Assembly: GCA_038380795.1 (NCBI GenBank)
Contig: CM076267.1
Location: 11,763,501 to 11,827,500, forward strand
Direction of reading: 5' to 3'
DNA: 64,000 bases
Source: Pyrocephalus nanus
Lineage: Eukaryota > Chordata > Aves > Passeriformes > Tyrannidae
Below are positions 13,263 to 28,265 of the stretch, in pieces. Position 1 is the stretch's first letter, and every line of letters begins with the position of its first letter. The translations under genes were made by a program, and so were the position numbers. The notes below the pieces were generated by a model that worked only from the letters and a program-made list of their open reading frames with translations, searched no databases and was not told the origin of the DNA.

Positions 13263-14071
13263 CATATCATTGTTAACAGTCAAGGCCCTAAAATTTGTTT
13301 CTTACTTGTTTTCTAACAAGATTGATTAGATAAGAGGTAACTGTCCCCGTGTCAGAAGTGCCTATATGAATTGACGACCATATAAATGTTTTTGGGGTGC
13401 CAGCGATGACAGCAGTTTGGGTTTGTCTCAAAGATATGTGTGTTGACTCTGAGTCACCCAAGGTAGTTGTGACAATTTATCTTAGGGCTTAACACAGTTT
13501 TGTCTTTGTGCTCGACTCGCTCAGAGCTCCAGATTTCTGGTGGCTGGAAGTGTGCTGTGTGTGTTTGTATGAAGCCACCTCATGTATTTGTATCTCATGT
13601 GTTGTCTGGTCTGTGGCCATATCATTAAGTGCAGGAGGGAAGGTGTGGGAACACAGTGGAGACACGTAGTCTCTGATTTTGTCCAAATGAGTGTTGCCTC
13701 CCACAAATCATTCATTACTTTCTTTCTAGATGAGATCTCTTTTTTTTTTTTTTTTCAAACTAGGCAAAACCTGCTGTGTTCCTCATTTGGTATTGCTTAT
13801 GTGCCAAATGTGAAACTTTAAAACAAAGCAACATTTGAGTATTCAAGAATCAGAGCAAAGACTCCCAGTTATCAGAGCATGGAAAGCAAGATAATTTTTT
13901 ATAGAGTGGCTGGGATTTTAGCCAGAGAAAAGAATGTGTAGGATTGGGGTTTGCATTAAGTGTGAGAAAGAAAATTTTTGTGGCTATTAATGCTTTTTCA
14001 TCTCCAAAAGTAGCTTTATGGAGAGAAGTTTGCAGAACTCATGACATAATATGTAGTAGAGCCCCATTCTG

Positions 14072-14205
14072 CCATAGACCCATAAACGGCTTGGATTGGA
14101 AGGGACCTTAAACATCATCTAGTTCCAACCCCCCCTGCCACTGGCAGGGACACCTTCCTCTAGATCAGGGTGCTCAAAGCCCCATCCAGCCTGGCCATAC
14201 ACTTC
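14072..14205 (-). mobile_element. CR1 LINE 3' end fragment
   Basis: The plus strand reads GGCTTGGATTGGAAGGGACC, then TTAAACATCATCTAGTTCCA, then a CCCCCTGCCACTGGCAGGGA block, and later TGCTCAAAGCCCCATCCAGC. This is the reverse complement of the avian CR1 3' untranslated tail, so the element points to the minus strand. It is a short 5'-truncated copy, as most CR1 insertions are. Confidence 0.92.
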
Positions 14206-17200
14206 TGTGGCTGCTCCTACAGCAGGACATGTGCGGGAGTGCGAAGGCTGGCAGGATCTCTGGACTGTGGAAGTGTTGTGAGAGGAACTGTGGTGGTACA
14301 ACCTTGCCAGGACTAGGAATGTTCATGCCAGTCAGCTGGTGGTAGTACATGGGAAACCTACAGTTGCTTCTACTCAGTGTGTTTTGAAATTATATTGTTT
14401 GAGTAATATCTGCATTTATGGTGAACTGTATGTTAGAAATCAGCTCTCTCTTCTAATTGTCGTAGTTCTTTGTGTGTCTCTTAGAACTGTGTTCCATTAA
14501 AAGTGGTTTTGCCTTGTGTTGCCACGACTCCCCATTTGACTAATGTCAAGTGACATAGTCGTGTTGGGTCTAATTGGAAATCCCACTGCAAATGGAGGCA
14601 TCAGCGCTTGTGCAGTGATGTGGAACAAATGTCTGCTTTTAACAGTTTAGGAGAACTCCATGTCTCACTATTGGGAGCTTAAATAAAGGGGTCACCACTC
14701 AGTCAGTGCCGTGTGAAGCTGAATGTTACAGGCTTTTACTGATGTACACTCATCACCGATGTTGTGTGATGGAGCCAGACCTGTTAATGCCCCAATTTCT
14801 GTAAAGGCTCTATAAATACAGACAGCTCTAGCTTTCACATAGGAATAAAAAAAGTGTGCCTGAGTTTTGGAGGGAATTTTCTTTGCTCATAGCTGATGGA
14901 GTCCTGTTGCACCAAATTACTTAAACCAGTACTACTCAATAAATGCATTTGTGCTTGTTCTTACCATTTAGAGTGCTGTGGACAGAATGATCCTTGGGCA
15001 GATCAGCTTTGTAAATTAAGCCCGTGGAGAAGACAATTGTGTACCTTGATTAGCTCTGAGACATTCAGAGGAGACTGCAGTGCTGTATCCTGAGGCATGA
15101 AGGGTGCCATCGATGTGCTGCTGTTGTGTGCATGGCTGAACTGCTTGACCTCCATCAGGAATTTCTCTTGCAATGATTGGGTGCTGTATGGAAAGCTGAA
15201 AGTGCATGCAGGTTTTAGTAGGTATGTGCTCTAACAGACTGGAATATTTGATTCTTTTGGCTGTCTGGCTAGAGCTTTTCTTCCATTCCTGCATAGATAG
15301 CTTTTGTGGTAGTCTACTACAGCCTCTTCTACCTGCTGTCCCTTTAGGCCTTTGAGAAGTTGTTACCTGTGGAATGTTGCTGGAATGTGAATAAGCTATA
15401 TGAGTAGGTCTGCTTGTGGAAGACTCTACTAGCTCCAGTCCCCATCAAGATCTGAGCCTTCTTGTTGCCTTCAAAGAGCTCTCCTGCTTTCTTCATGTTG
15501 CTCAGATCCCATTGTCTCCATGTAGTTTCATCTTTTTCCTTCTGGCCTTTCCTGTTTTAGTAAGCCCACTTACAGTTAATGAGAAGGATTCCCAAGCAGG
15601 AGGGCATGTGTGGAGAAAAGTGCAGTGGTTCTTGTTTGAAAAGTTGCACCTAGAGGTGGTGTGATGGGAATTGGCAATACAGGTGGATGGGAAGGCAGGA
15701 ACTGACACGTGAGTGCTTTGAAAGTGGAGATAGGAAACTTCAACGTGCAGAACTGCTGGAGAGGGATGGGTGTCTGAAAAGAAGGATCATCCTAGACAAG
15801 GTATCAGGGTAAGATAATTCCCTCTAAGGCAGTAGTGATAATAAATGAGTCAGAGCTTGAATATTTGGGAAAGCTGAATGGGAAAGGTGAACTGCTGAGA
15901 ACCAAATGAGAACTTCTAGCTGTTTAAGACAGTAGAGATAGGCTGGATTTCAGGTCTGAATTAAACTCTGCAAGTTTAGAGACTTAATGAGCTTGAAAAG
16001 TATCTTTCAGATTCCCAGTCAAGGACAGCTCTTACCTGAGCATTAGGTACTAATATGGTCTTTTCCCAGTTCTTTATTCTTTTTTGTGTTATCACTCAGG
16101 TTTCTGGGGCTGATGGTAATTGATGGATCTCAGGCATCTTTCAGAGGGTTTTCTGGTGGCCCTTTTCAGGAGGAAGTAGTGCATGAGAATTGTAGCAGAG
16201 TGTGCTGGACAAACACTTCAGAACAAGAGTTGGTGACTTTTCTGGGTGGTAGCTCTGTTACAAAGCTAAGTCATGTGGAAGGTGGTGTGAGGGTGGCTTG
16301 CTGGCTTTTTCGTCCAAGGAAAGCAGGTTTCTCATGACGTAGTAGTGAAGTCGTTGAGGTCACATGGATCTCATGGGCTCCGGATTTCTTTCAGCTAACA
16401 TGAGGGAAATAAGATGAAGGGAAAGGCAATTTAGACAGGAGAGCCAGGATGAATTGCTGGAATATGTACTTTTATGCTCTTTATGGGTACTTCAGACTTT
16501 CGTGGGCTATGTGTTTTCTGTATTTTACCTAAAATCCAAATTTATGACAGTTGTTTTGCAGGAGTGTGTTTTATGATAGCTGGTCCAACATGAATATAAT
16601 TTTGTTGGACCAGGCACAAAGGGGTGGCTGGAGTGGTCCTGCTGTTTTTATGTTCCCTGCCAAAGGGGCTCATTTTGTGCAGCTGCAGCCCTGGGACGCT
16701 GCTGAGCAAAGGCTGTGCTTGGGATGGGTGAGACATGGGGTGAGAAAGCGTGGGGAGCTATGTAAGTGGCCATGTCTCAAAGAACCGGTTGTTGTGCAGA
16801 CAGATTGATGCTGGGAGTTCAAAAGGCCTGGTTAAAGCCCTCTGGGGAATCTGAGCAGGTGTGCATGAGCCAGGAGCTTGGAGGAGAAAGAAGCTGCTGA
16901 TCTGGGAGAAGGTAGAGCTTAGGGGAAGGATGAGGGTGGGACAAACTCTCCCTGTGGGAAGATAACCAGTGGTGCCTCTCAGGTGGCAGTCTGAGAGGAA
17001 CAGGGCAGGAGGACAGGTTCTGGTGTGCCCTCTTAAAAAAGGGTGAGGTAAATGCAGGCAAAAACAAGAGGCCAAGGGCAGGACTCTTAAATGGTGTTCA
17101 TCAGGGTGGGAGGTGAGCCAGGAAAAACTTCTGGGACGTCAAGGAGATGCCTTGAGCCTATTTATTTTCCTTCTGTTTACTTCACGCTATCAGCAGTTGT

Positions 17201-20200
17201 AGGTGTTTGGCATCTTCAAACTGGGAGGATGGAAATGAAATGTGTTGCTGGGGGTTGTTTCCCGGGGATCAGAAGGGCACTTGTGATTAATGAGAGCACC
17301 AGCTCTGATAAGCAAATGTGTGCTAGAAAATGGCTCTACAGCCAAACTTGGCTGAGCAACAACTAAAACAAAAATGCTCTAAAACCTGCCTTTTTAAATC
17401 AGGAAAGGTGTGGTAGGGTTGGGACAATGGGAAGTCTGGTACTTAATTAACAGCTAAATCCTGCTGCCATTGAAGCCCGGAGAAACTCAGCTTGACCCCA
17501 GCTGCTGCAATGTGCCATGTGTGGGCTCTCCGGAGATGGGACATAATTTTGGATGAACACCACAGCTAATACGGGGAAGATATGTCAGTTTATTTTTAGT
17601 TTTAGCTCTTCAAATGCTTTTAATAACATGCCCGTGTTACTTGTGTGCATGTTAATAAGGATTAATTCACATTTGAATTTTGTTTCTTATGGAAATTTTT
17701 TTCTGGGAGACATTCCTTTGAGGCTAACCTTTAATAATGGGTAATCGGGGGAGAACTAATCTTGTTTTCTGTTTTGTTACAGAAGTCAGAGTGTGTGATT
17801 GAAATTTATGATTTTCCACTCCCTCTATTTGAAGCTTTTGAATCTGTATTTTCTTGTAATAGTTTTGGTGATTTTAAAGTAAAAGGACATGGGTAGTTTT
17901 TTAAAGTCAATTATATGTGAATTCATCTGAGAATTTCTGGCTTCTGTGGGAGTTACTTTGATATTGCGTGGATATGGCATCTTCAAAAGGTGCTGTTTTG
18001 TATAAAGCTTTTACACAGTAGAAAATGAGGAAAAAAAAAATCTTGAGCTGTTCCTGTTTTTTTGTACTTCCCTAGGAATGGATGTGAGAACAACCCCAGC
18101 CCTCTCTGCTGGTTTGCACTTTGGCTGGAGCACACCAGTTTCCAGCCTGTGATCTGTCTGAAGCTTGGTTTATTGTTTAGGGAGCTGTAAAAGATAACTT
18201 GAAGGAAGTGAGGCTGTCGCCTGTGGGCTTATATTTGCTCTGTAGAGAAACATATCCTTAGTAGAAAGTATGTAGAGCACTGTACATTTCAGAAGGCTGA
18301 AAACTATTGCACGTGAATTAGGTGGGATGTCCTTTTTACAGATGATAAAAAAGCTTCTGCATTTTACTGTGGTGTATGCAATATCTATAACAAAAACTAA
18401 ATTGTTCATCAGAATTCTTAGTTCTGATTTTCTTCCTTTATTTGATTTGAAGACCTTAAATCAGGTTAAACCCTAATGCACTTGCAGAAGAAATATTTTA
18501 TTCATAGAAAATAATTGGTTTCAGTGCAGGAGGAACTGCTTGAGATTTCATAGACTGTACTACATGGAATATCAGATTAACTGACCTAATGAGCCCCTTC
18601 TGCCTCTAAAAATCTGTTATTGGTGCAAATAATGTAGGATAAAGAGATCATAGTCTTTGCTGCCTGAGTTCTTTAAAATAATGTAGCTTGATGCTAGACA
18701 GATGATGCTGGTTTCAGTCATTTTTTTTCTTCTCTTGTCCTTGCTGTTTCCTTTGCCCTTCCTAGATCAGTGGTGTGAGAAGGATGTTCCCTCTGCTTCC
18801 AGACAATGCTTGTTTTGACATCCTGTATTCTGCTCTTGGTTCTTTTGGAGGAAATTTGCAATCTCATTTGACTTGAATAGGGTCATTATAGGTGCCAGTG
18901 TCTGGGCAGAGCAGCTGACTAACCTACACTACAAGCTGGATTGTGATGTGGAATTAAGGCTTCAGGGGTGTCCTTGTGCAGAAGGTTATTGGCTTGGGTT
19001 GATGCTGAATGATCACTCGAGGGTTGTGTCACTGTATTTGAGAGGGTTACCATTCTGGAGCAAATAGAAGAGCTGAGAATGAGGTGTTTGGAAAAGCTGA
19101 TCAGCAGGAACTTGGTTGTCCCAGGGCCTGTAGTAGTGTCCACATTCTTGCAGTAACTCGAGATGTGTCCTGCTCCTTTGAGGCTTGGCAGGGAGGGAGA
19201 TGGGGATTGAACTCACGTAAGGCTGGAAGGGGTGCTGTGCCACAAGATGTTTTCTTTCTTGCTGGCTGGTTCAGTGTTCGTGGATGACATGCTTAAGCTG
19301 CATATGGATACTGTTTTCGTCTTTGTGCCTGTTTCGAATCTCTGCTGTTCGGTGCTCATTTTTTGAACAGTTGCATACCTGTGAGATGGATCTTATTTTT
19401 TCCTTTTATCTAGCATCAAAAGATTAAAAGGAAACTTGAAAAGAAGTGTTCGCTCTTCATTTGACTTGCACAGCTAATTTTCTCCTTAACGCAGTGAGTT
19501 TCAACTTGCTGTTGAAAGCAAGTTTGTGCACATGCACCAGGACTCTGCCAGGGGACAGTGGCAGGGAGATGAATGGTCTGTTCCAGGGAGCTGTAGATTT
19601 CCTATTTCCTGATCCTCTTTTGTTGGTAACAAGCAATAAGTGTTCTGTCTGCCCTGTGGACAGTTGAGCCTTCCACATCAGTCTTAATGCAGTTTTCTAG
19701 ACCTGGTTGGTCTCAGGCTGGTGGCGGCCCATGCCTTGTGTAGTGTTGCCTTTCAATAGGGACTCTGTTTGTCCAGAGTATTTAGGTTGGAGCATTTGAC
19801 AGATTCCAGTACAGATAATGCTGTTTGGTGCCTGATGGTTAAATCTTTCACTAGAACTAATCTGTGTATAAAACTTCGTGTAAGTCCTGCTTGTTAGGAG
19901 GAACCTCCTGCTTCTCCCCTGATCTTGCAAGATTTGATTTAGAAATTTTTAATGCTTTTCTTTTTTTTTTTTGCCATGTATAGTGTAAATAGTTGCTTTG
20001 GAGATTCACTACTCTTCTGATTGGCATAGATAATGATACACATATCCTGAAAGTCTTTGATGCTGGATCAAAAGAAAATAAAATGATTTTGGAAGGATGA
20101 GATTAATGTCAGTTTTTAAATTCTGTAGTGTGTTTCATCTAGAAGGATCTGGAATTACTTTTCAGACCAACAAAATGGTTAAACCCATCATTGAAGCCTG

Positions 20201-23200
20201 CTGCTCTTACCTGGCTGAACAATTGACTTGGCACAAATGTGTTGCTTTCTGTCAGGGGCATTGGATTGGTTTAAATATTGATGTTCAATGTTCTTTAGTC
20301 ACCAGGCATTTAGGCAGAGATTGTATTTAGTTCTTAGTTCACAGATAAAGTAGCAAGGCAATACTACAGGGGAAATTTGGTAATGGGCTAGTGAATTTTA
20401 GTGTGCTTTGAGCTCTGAACTAGTGTGTGGAGCTGGTCTGGAAGCTCTTCTCTCAGCACACTGAACAGAGCTTCCAAAGCAGGAATGGGAGAACAGCTTT
20501 CCTTGGTGACAGCTCTCAGCTCGTGGCTGTGCCCAGGGTGGGCCCCACTGTGCTGTGTCCCTGTTTCAGCTGGGTTGGTCCTGATGGCCACGTGTCCCTG
20601 TGTCAGGCAGGTGCCACTAACCGAGGGGAGCCAAGTTGCCGCCTGATACCCTTCATTTACAAGCCTGTTCTGGTTCTTGCTGGTAACTTTGCTGAAAGAT
20701 ACAATGTTCTCCAAACTGTGTTAGTGGTTCAGTTAAAAAAATTTCTTCAATGTAAAGCAAACATCCCAAGGCTAGACAGGAGGTAAGACTATTCGTCTCT
20801 CTTGACTTTACTCCGTCTTCTGACTTACCTTTTTAAATTTTCTTTCCCACTCCATATTTCTGGAGCTACAGAAATAGGACCTTGTGGGCCTTGGATTGAA
20901 AGTGGTGCAGAATAGTTGCAGTGCATCCTGCCTCCCTTCTGCCCTCTGAGTGGAAAAGAAACTGCCCTGAAGATATAAGCATACTTGCTGAAACAGTGGT
21001 AAAGGTTCTCTCTCCTGCTTCATGTGGAGGAGCTGCTCCTCCTCTCGTCTCTGCTGCACCAGCACTTGTATTAGGTGACTTGGCACCTGGGGCATGTTGC
21101 TGCTCTGTCCTCCACAGCTCTGGCAGTCTGAAGCTTTTGCTTGCCAGGCTGGTTTAGAGCTTCCTTGGGCTGCTCTGGTGTGACTGAGCACAAGAGACTG
21201 GTGTGCAGAGTTGCCACCTCCGTTTGGAGGGGAAAGTACAGAACCAGTGTTAGGAAAACCAGACATGGTGGGAGGGAGCCCTCCTCTGTCTGTGTGACGG
21301 AAATAGGCTGGCAGGCAAGGTGACTCCATCGTGGAGAGGAAATCCCTGGTTATTTTTCACGCTCATAATTTTCTGCCTTATGTTTCTATGAAGCTGTAAG
21401 TCACTCCTCAAAGTATGGAGGCTGCTCCACAAATTCCTGTTGAGAAGGATTCCTCGTTGTGTGGAAGAGAAGCTAGATGGGTTGCTTGCTAGCCTTGGCC
21501 CTTTAGGTATAAAAACGTGATTAAACTACTGCAGGTGGGTTTTGTGTGCATCAGAAGGTTACAGTTGCAGGTTAGAGACCATCTGTCTGGGTTGCTGAAC
21601 TGTGAACAACCGAGGGGTTTTCTGCTGGTGTAAAGGTTTGCTGGGAAAGCAGGTTCCCTTGCAGGGATTAGCTCCAGGGGAAAAGGTGTCTTCCCTCTTG
21701 CTTGTATATGCAGGTGCTCTGGCTAATGCCACATGCAGATGCTTCTCATTCCAGATTAATGATGCCTTCTTCCCCCAGGTCCCAAGGAGGTTGTTTAAAG
21801 GAGGGAGAAGTGTATTGACAGGATCCAGTTGCTGGGTCTGGTCTGTTTGCCCAGTTCCTAAAACCACCACAGTGAATTCACTCTGGAGCCATGGGAAGGG
21901 CTTAGTTGCTGCTGAGCTGGCAGCCTGAGCAGCAGGTAATTGCAATTGTGCCTCCAGTATTTTGGGCTCTTAGAAAATGACTAGAGGGCAGAACCTTGCC
22001 CTGCTCCCCTTCCCAAGCATATTGCACACTCTAGATTTGAAAAAAGGCAAGTTCTCTTGCAAATCCTTGTAAGGCAACCATTACTGCTCCCAGTCTGGCC
22101 TGTGAAGGAGCTGTGTGGATTTTATTTCATGTCAACAAGAGGAGAGTGATAGCGAAGAGTGGTTAATAGTGAAGAGCCTGCTATTGACTCAGCGTGTACA
22201 AAGTTTCCTCCTTCCACTGGTTGCTGAGGCGGTAAAAGAGAGGTGGTAGTGACAAAATCCAGGTTTGCAAACCACAGATCTGTACCACAACGAAGCTCTT
22301 GTGTGTAGGTAGTCAGAATAGCAGTCCAGTGTGTTTGCAGGGTGGCTCATGAGATGATGCTTTAGATACCTTGCCTACACCAGCAGAGTTTTTGGGCTTG
22401 TGTCTGTCCTGCTTATGGTGTTTGTAGGGGGTTGTGCTCCGCGTTAAAGGCTGCAAGAGGGGACACAGTTGCAGCAGCAGTGCAGAGTGTCCCTCTTGGA
22501 AGTTTGTTGCCCATTTAGTTTATCTGTGCTCAGAGGAAAGCTCAGTAGAAAACCTGTTGAAGAGTTCAGAGGCTGCATATGAATTTTTAGGAAACCCTAA
22601 CTGCAAGCTAGACTGTATTTTTTCCCTGTGGTTTTAAGATAAATAGGCATTGCAGTAATGTGATAAGAGTGCTAAAGGTTAATGTGTATGACTAGCCTGT
22701 GGGAACTAATGTGTTTTGGTGGTCTCTACCTTTATGGTATTTAGACTATCCACAGAAGGAAAAATCTCCTGGGAGAAGGTTTTCAAATAAAGTTTCTATT
22801 TCCAAGTAACCTGGGCTATTGAATATCCTCTCTTGTATGAGGAGCAGTGAGTGTTTGCAAGGCCTGGGAGCACAAGCTGTGAACGTCAGTCACAGCTTGA
22901 GTCTGCAGAGGTGCAGGGCTGGTGTTTCATGCAGGAACCAGGCTGTTAGGAACTCGGGTTCAGCTGCCAGCTCTGCCACTGAATGACAATATGCAGTATC
23001 CAAGTATATAATGACTTTCCCTTCTCCTGAGTCACTTTTCTGTTCTTTTGGGAAAATATTTGTGCTTACTAATTTGAGGATACTGGCTGTGTAAGCCCAT
23101 TGTAAGGATGTGAAAATGGGGGCTGGTGTCAAGACCTCTGTAGTGGGGGATTTATGTCTAATTTCAGATCCTCTTGTTTCATGCCCCTTCCAGAGCCAAC

Positions 23201-26200
23201 AGCTAAAGAAGATATATGAATACATTGTAGCATAGACCTTACCCTGGGGTTTTATTCAGGAGTGGATCTTAACTACATGGGGGGAAGACACTTCCCATAT
23301 CCGAAGGTTTGGCAAATTGTGGAAATTTCTTTTTTGACACACTTCCATACAATTTAAACTTGTCCCTAATGAGCAAAAATACTACAAGCATAAAGTGAAT
23401 TTTATATGGATTTGAGTGGCCTAGGGACTTTTTTTACAAGGTCTATCTCACTTAGTGTGGCATAAATCCATTTGATTTAATTGGGAAAGGGCTGGTCTGT
23501 GTGTTATTTGGGCTTTAGTAGCAGGTCTCCTATGGCAATGCAGCACAACTGAGTCACACTGAGAGGGAAGCCAAGGCAGGGTATGCTGAATATGCTAACA
23601 TATTTCCCTTTCATGCGGGGTCCAGCATGTGTGGTTTGTGAAGTTAGGTGTGTGGGTGATTAGAAAGTTGTTCTGAATAGCCAAAAGTTTTAAAGACCTT
23701 TTGTTTGCTTTATAGTGAATGTCTGAAGTGTGAGGAGTTTTATGGGTCTTAAAACATCTCAGCCTCATAGAACCCAAGTGTCTCCTTGCATCTTGCTTGC
23801 AGCAAGGAGAAAGCTCTTTGTATTCTGAGTGCTTCCCTAACTTGTTATTCCAATAAATCTCATTAAATACCTGCTCTAGACTTGTCAAAGCTGGGCCCAA
23901 AGTAAGTTTTGTTGAGAAGAAAATTCTCTTTATGTCTGTGTTTAATGGGGTCATTGGTGTAGAATTAGCTAAAGATCCTTCAGGGAAAGAAAGGATGGAT
24001 GTGGTTTGAGTTAAAGATGTGGAAGAGAAAGTCTGAGGTTCTCCCATAGCCTTTATTATCTACATCATGCTTGGACGTTAATCTTGATTTTAAGTTTTGT
24101 TAACCAAGGTGTCAGCCTTACCCTGGAGAGTAACTTCTGTTAGCCAGTGTAGTGCATTTCTTCAGTAGATTGCCAGTAACAGTTTATCACTGTGCCTGTC
24201 ATGGTTCATAAAGGATGCTTACTAACTAATAACTTATATTGCTGATAACATATAGGAGGAAATGTTGAGGCTTTATAGGTATGTAATATAAAGGACTTCA
24301 GGAAATAGTGAAATCCAGTTTATTGTTTGTTCACAGAAGACAAGTGAAAAGTACACGGCTGTATTCTGTCAGACCTGTGCTTAAAATACACCCTTTGAAG
24401 ATTTCACAGCCTCCTGAATTTGTCTGTTCCAGTGCCACTCTGCTCTTCGTGTTTAATTTCCTTTCTAGCTAATCTAAGAGGATTTCTCTTTATCCTTCTC
24501 CTAGAGGATATGGGAAAAGTCGATCACCACTCTTGTTCAAGTCCCTGCTAGCAAAATCTCTTCAGTGTGATTTCTGCTACAATTGTTTACCTCTACCAAA
24601 TGAGGCTGGTAGTTTGTGCCTTGTTCTGCACTGTGTTGGCAGACCTTTGTGCTGAGGCATCCTCTAATTGCTGATAGATCTAGTGGGATTCTGGGATGAG
24701 AACACACTGCCCTTTTCATCCCAGAAAGGTGATAAGTAATTGAAGGGTAGAGAAGAACAAAACCTCACTGGCCTGTAGGTTAATCTGCTCAAAGGCAGAG
24801 GCCTTGCTTCTGCCTCCTTTTCACTGAGGGATTATGTGGCCTTGGAGGTGTAACATCTTCATTATTTAATGCCTATCTAAGGAAATCTTTAGCCATTTTA
24901 TGGTAGCTGCTCTGGTTTCCAGCTCCAGTTTTGTAGCAGTGTCATTAATAAAGAGGTGGGGGAAGATGTGGGATGAAGCTTTAAAGGCATTGTCGTGGGC
25001 AGAAATATTTTTTGTAATCTCTAGAAAGACACAGCATGTGGCAGAGAAAAGAGCATGCTGGCAGATGGGGTGAGTGCAGCTACAGTCATACCAAGGAGAC
25101 ACTGTTGTGAAGCTTTCATGCCGTGGCAGACAAGTGGGTCACAGTGCTGATGTGTCACCCTGACTGGGAGCTTCTGCTATGATCAAGAGTGGGGTGATAT
25201 GAATGAAGGCATTTCTGAGGAGGGCACCAGTAGAAGATGGTAGGATTGATCTGTGTACATGGAGAATTTTGCCCTTGGAGACAGAGGGCTCGAGCAGTCT
25301 CCTCTGGGTAAACTTCTTGCATGTACAGCCTGGAAAGCAGCAGTGGAGAAGAGAAATGGTCTTGGAGGCTTGTTCTCTTGGCTGCAGCAGAATTGTCCTG
25401 CACAAGTCAGGTGGGGTGTTTTCCGTGGTGGTCACTGTGCTTATAGAGTGTCTCACAGTCATCTGATGTACATGGCACAAGTGAGGGGTGGTGTTACAGT
25501 GCTTTGGTTTGTGACTGTGTCTATGGTCAGTCTTTCCTGCCCTTTCCTTGGTGGAGATACCTTTTTGGTGTTCCAGGTCAGTTTTGCAGCCTGGGGAGGA
25601 GTACACCTTGCACGTGCACTGGGGGCTGGACTGCAGCTGCTGTGGTGAGAGAGGCCAAATGAGTGCACTGAGAGCTTGGAAGAAGCAAGCAATGACTTTT
25701 AGGCTTTCTTTTAGGCCTGCCTCAAAAGAAGTTCTTGAACTTCTGCTATTACGTGAGCAGAAAACTGGTTTGACTTGAGCTGCTCTTCTCATCAAACTTA
25801 GTGAGGAAGGAGAGTTGCATGTCTGTCAGCTCCCTTCTGAGTGTGGCAGGGGCTGGGCTTGCTCTTTGCTCAGTGTGGTTGTTGGGTAACTATATCCAGA
25901 CCCACATCTTCTGTGTGGGGGAAGAGGACCTGACCAAAGCCTTGGGAAGCAGACTTGGGAGCCTGATCCTGGATCTGCTGCAAGTCTGTTTTGTGGTGCT
26001 CAGAGTCAGCTGGGAGCACACTGGTTCCTTTCTGTAAAATGAGAAAATTTCTTCTAGTTCCTGCAGAGACAATGTAGGCTGGAAGGATGATATTTGCCTG
26101 CATGCTGCTTTACACAAGTGAAAATAAAATAAAATCAGTGATAGTGTTGATTCCCTTTTCAAACCCTCATAAGGAGGGATTTTGGATTGCTTTTCCATGG

Positions 26201-28184
26201 ATATTTTGCCTGGGACCTTGTATTTCTTGCTGGGGAGAAGTGATACAAGGGAGGTGGTGATACTGGCATATCCTGACTTCTGGTCCTAATTATGTAGTGA
26301 TCAAGAAGAATTTTATGGAAAAATAATGCCGCTGAATTAATCTGTCTTGCAAAATAAAGTTTTCACTATCTTGGGTTATTTAATGAGTCACTTAAAGAAA
26401 CCATCAAGCACATGTAAGGTCAGCACATCACTGGGCTACTCTTTAAAGAGGAAGTGATCTCCTTAGTAGACTGAATTAACTTAGTAGCTAAAAATTCTCT
26501 TTCTGAATTTTTAGTGGCTAAAAATCTGTTTCCAAAAAAATTAAGTGATTTGTTTTAAGGTCTGAATTAAGTCATCACAAGGTGAGATATGTGCAGTGAC
26601 TGCTGATTTCCCTGTTCTGTTCCTGGGGAGAGTGTTAGTGCAGACAGCTGGCTTTGGACTCTGGGTTAGGGCTAGTCTGTTGGTCAGAATCCGGCCTGCA
26701 GCAGCAAATCCAAATTCCTTACTTTTGGCTGGTGAAAATGTCAAGATACATCAAAAAACAGTGCAGGGCCTCCACCTCTCTTGCAGTTCTCTTCCTCAAA
26801 TAAAGAGTTAATGAAGAATCTGTGCTTTGCTTTTGTGTTGCTTTGTGTTTGTGGCATTTTCTTTGATGTATGAATTCGGAGACAAGGAACAGAATGTATA
26901 TGTGCATACTCAAATTCCAAGTCCTTTGAAGGATGGAGGAGAAATCTCTTTAAATGGCGATGTGAGTGTACCAGTAGTTCTGCCTGGGTATTTTTTTTCC
27001 CCTGCATGTATAGATCTTAGACTGAACTTCATTTGTTACTGGACTGCATGCTGGCACAGTCCCAACACTGCAGGCAGATGTATTTGAAGTAGCCAAATAT
27101 TACAACTTCCCAACGTACAGTACTGCTAGACCTCAGTGTGACAAGTTTATGATAGTAATAACGCTTTGTAGTTCCAGATGAGGATCTGAAAACTCAGAGA
27201 AAATCCTACCTTGTATTTCCTGTCTTGCTAGGGTGCAGGAAAGTGCTATTAACTTACAGGAGGAAAAAGATGAAGGGCAAGAAGAAACATAACTGTATCT
27301 GGATCTGCTTCTGAAGTGGTTCATGATGTGCATTTTGTGGAAGATTTAGCAACTATCTGCTCGACTTCCCTTTCAATGTCTGTGCTTAAGAAAAAGCAGC
27401 CACTTGATCTCTAACCTTCACTACAAGCCGTGTTATCAGGAAAGAACGTTATGTTTCTTGGTTTTATCCTTGGGCATTGTCATACTTTAAGTCCCCTAAA
27501 TGATGTTTTCTAGTCTGATGTAGTTACTATCTGTGAAACTCAGTCTCCAATTCAGCTGAAATATTCTCTGTGCCACAGACTGCAAGAGACTTGCCAGCAG
27601 CAATCCCTCCTCCTTCCAGAACCACGTTGCCATTGACAGGCTGATAGAGAAATAGTAATTGAAGCCTATAGCTCTGTGTGACTTTGAAGTTTTTACTTTT
27701 ATCAGATGATGTCAAGTTAAACAAAACCTAGATAAAGGAACCACAAGCCCAATGCCATTTCTTTGCTGAAAAGAATGTACCAATTCCTGGTATGACTGGC
27801 AGTATTTGAACTTCACGCGTGTGTGGATCTTGCTGCCTGATCTGTGTTGCAGGTCCTTTATACCTGCATGAAACCCTGTTGAATTCCAAGATTGTCATGG
27901 ATCAGATCATGTAGCTGTAGTCTTTGGGGACTACAAATTGTTGCCTGGCTTATACTACTGTACCTGGAGAAGGATTAAAAAAATCGGTTTTGCTGTTTCA
28001 CAGTCTGTCAGCAAGGTCTTACATGTGGTGACACAGAAGCTCATTAAACCTGTTTATGAATTGGCAGGGCTGCTTCTAGCTAGTATATATAAAACTGTTT
28101 CAGGTTTTAATGGACATTTGAAATCAGTTACAGCTGAAGATCTATATGTTAAGAATCAAATAAAAAAAAGTTTTGTAATATTGT

Positions 28185-28265
28185 GACCTGCCTGATCTAA
28201 TCTGGGCACTGGGGTGGGGATGGTATTGAACTAATCGGCCTTTGAAGACACCTTCTAACCTGCTT
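28185..28265 (+). mobile_element. Probable CR1 3' end remnant
   Basis: The pattern ACCTGCCTGATCTAATCTGG, then TTGAACTAATCGGCCTTTGA and ACACCTTCTAACCTGC follows the CR1 tail order (direct orientation: ctagatgacctttgaagg..ccttccaacc) with many substitutions. It is short and old. Confidence 0.5.

Noticed and set aside
25139..25795. Longest open frame in the window (218 codons, minus strand)
   Set aside because: It has no recognisable domain and low-complexity Ser/Thr/His-rich composition, and overlapping frames on the plus strand are also open. It lies mid-intron without promoter or splice context, so it looks like a chance frame in GC-richer sequence.
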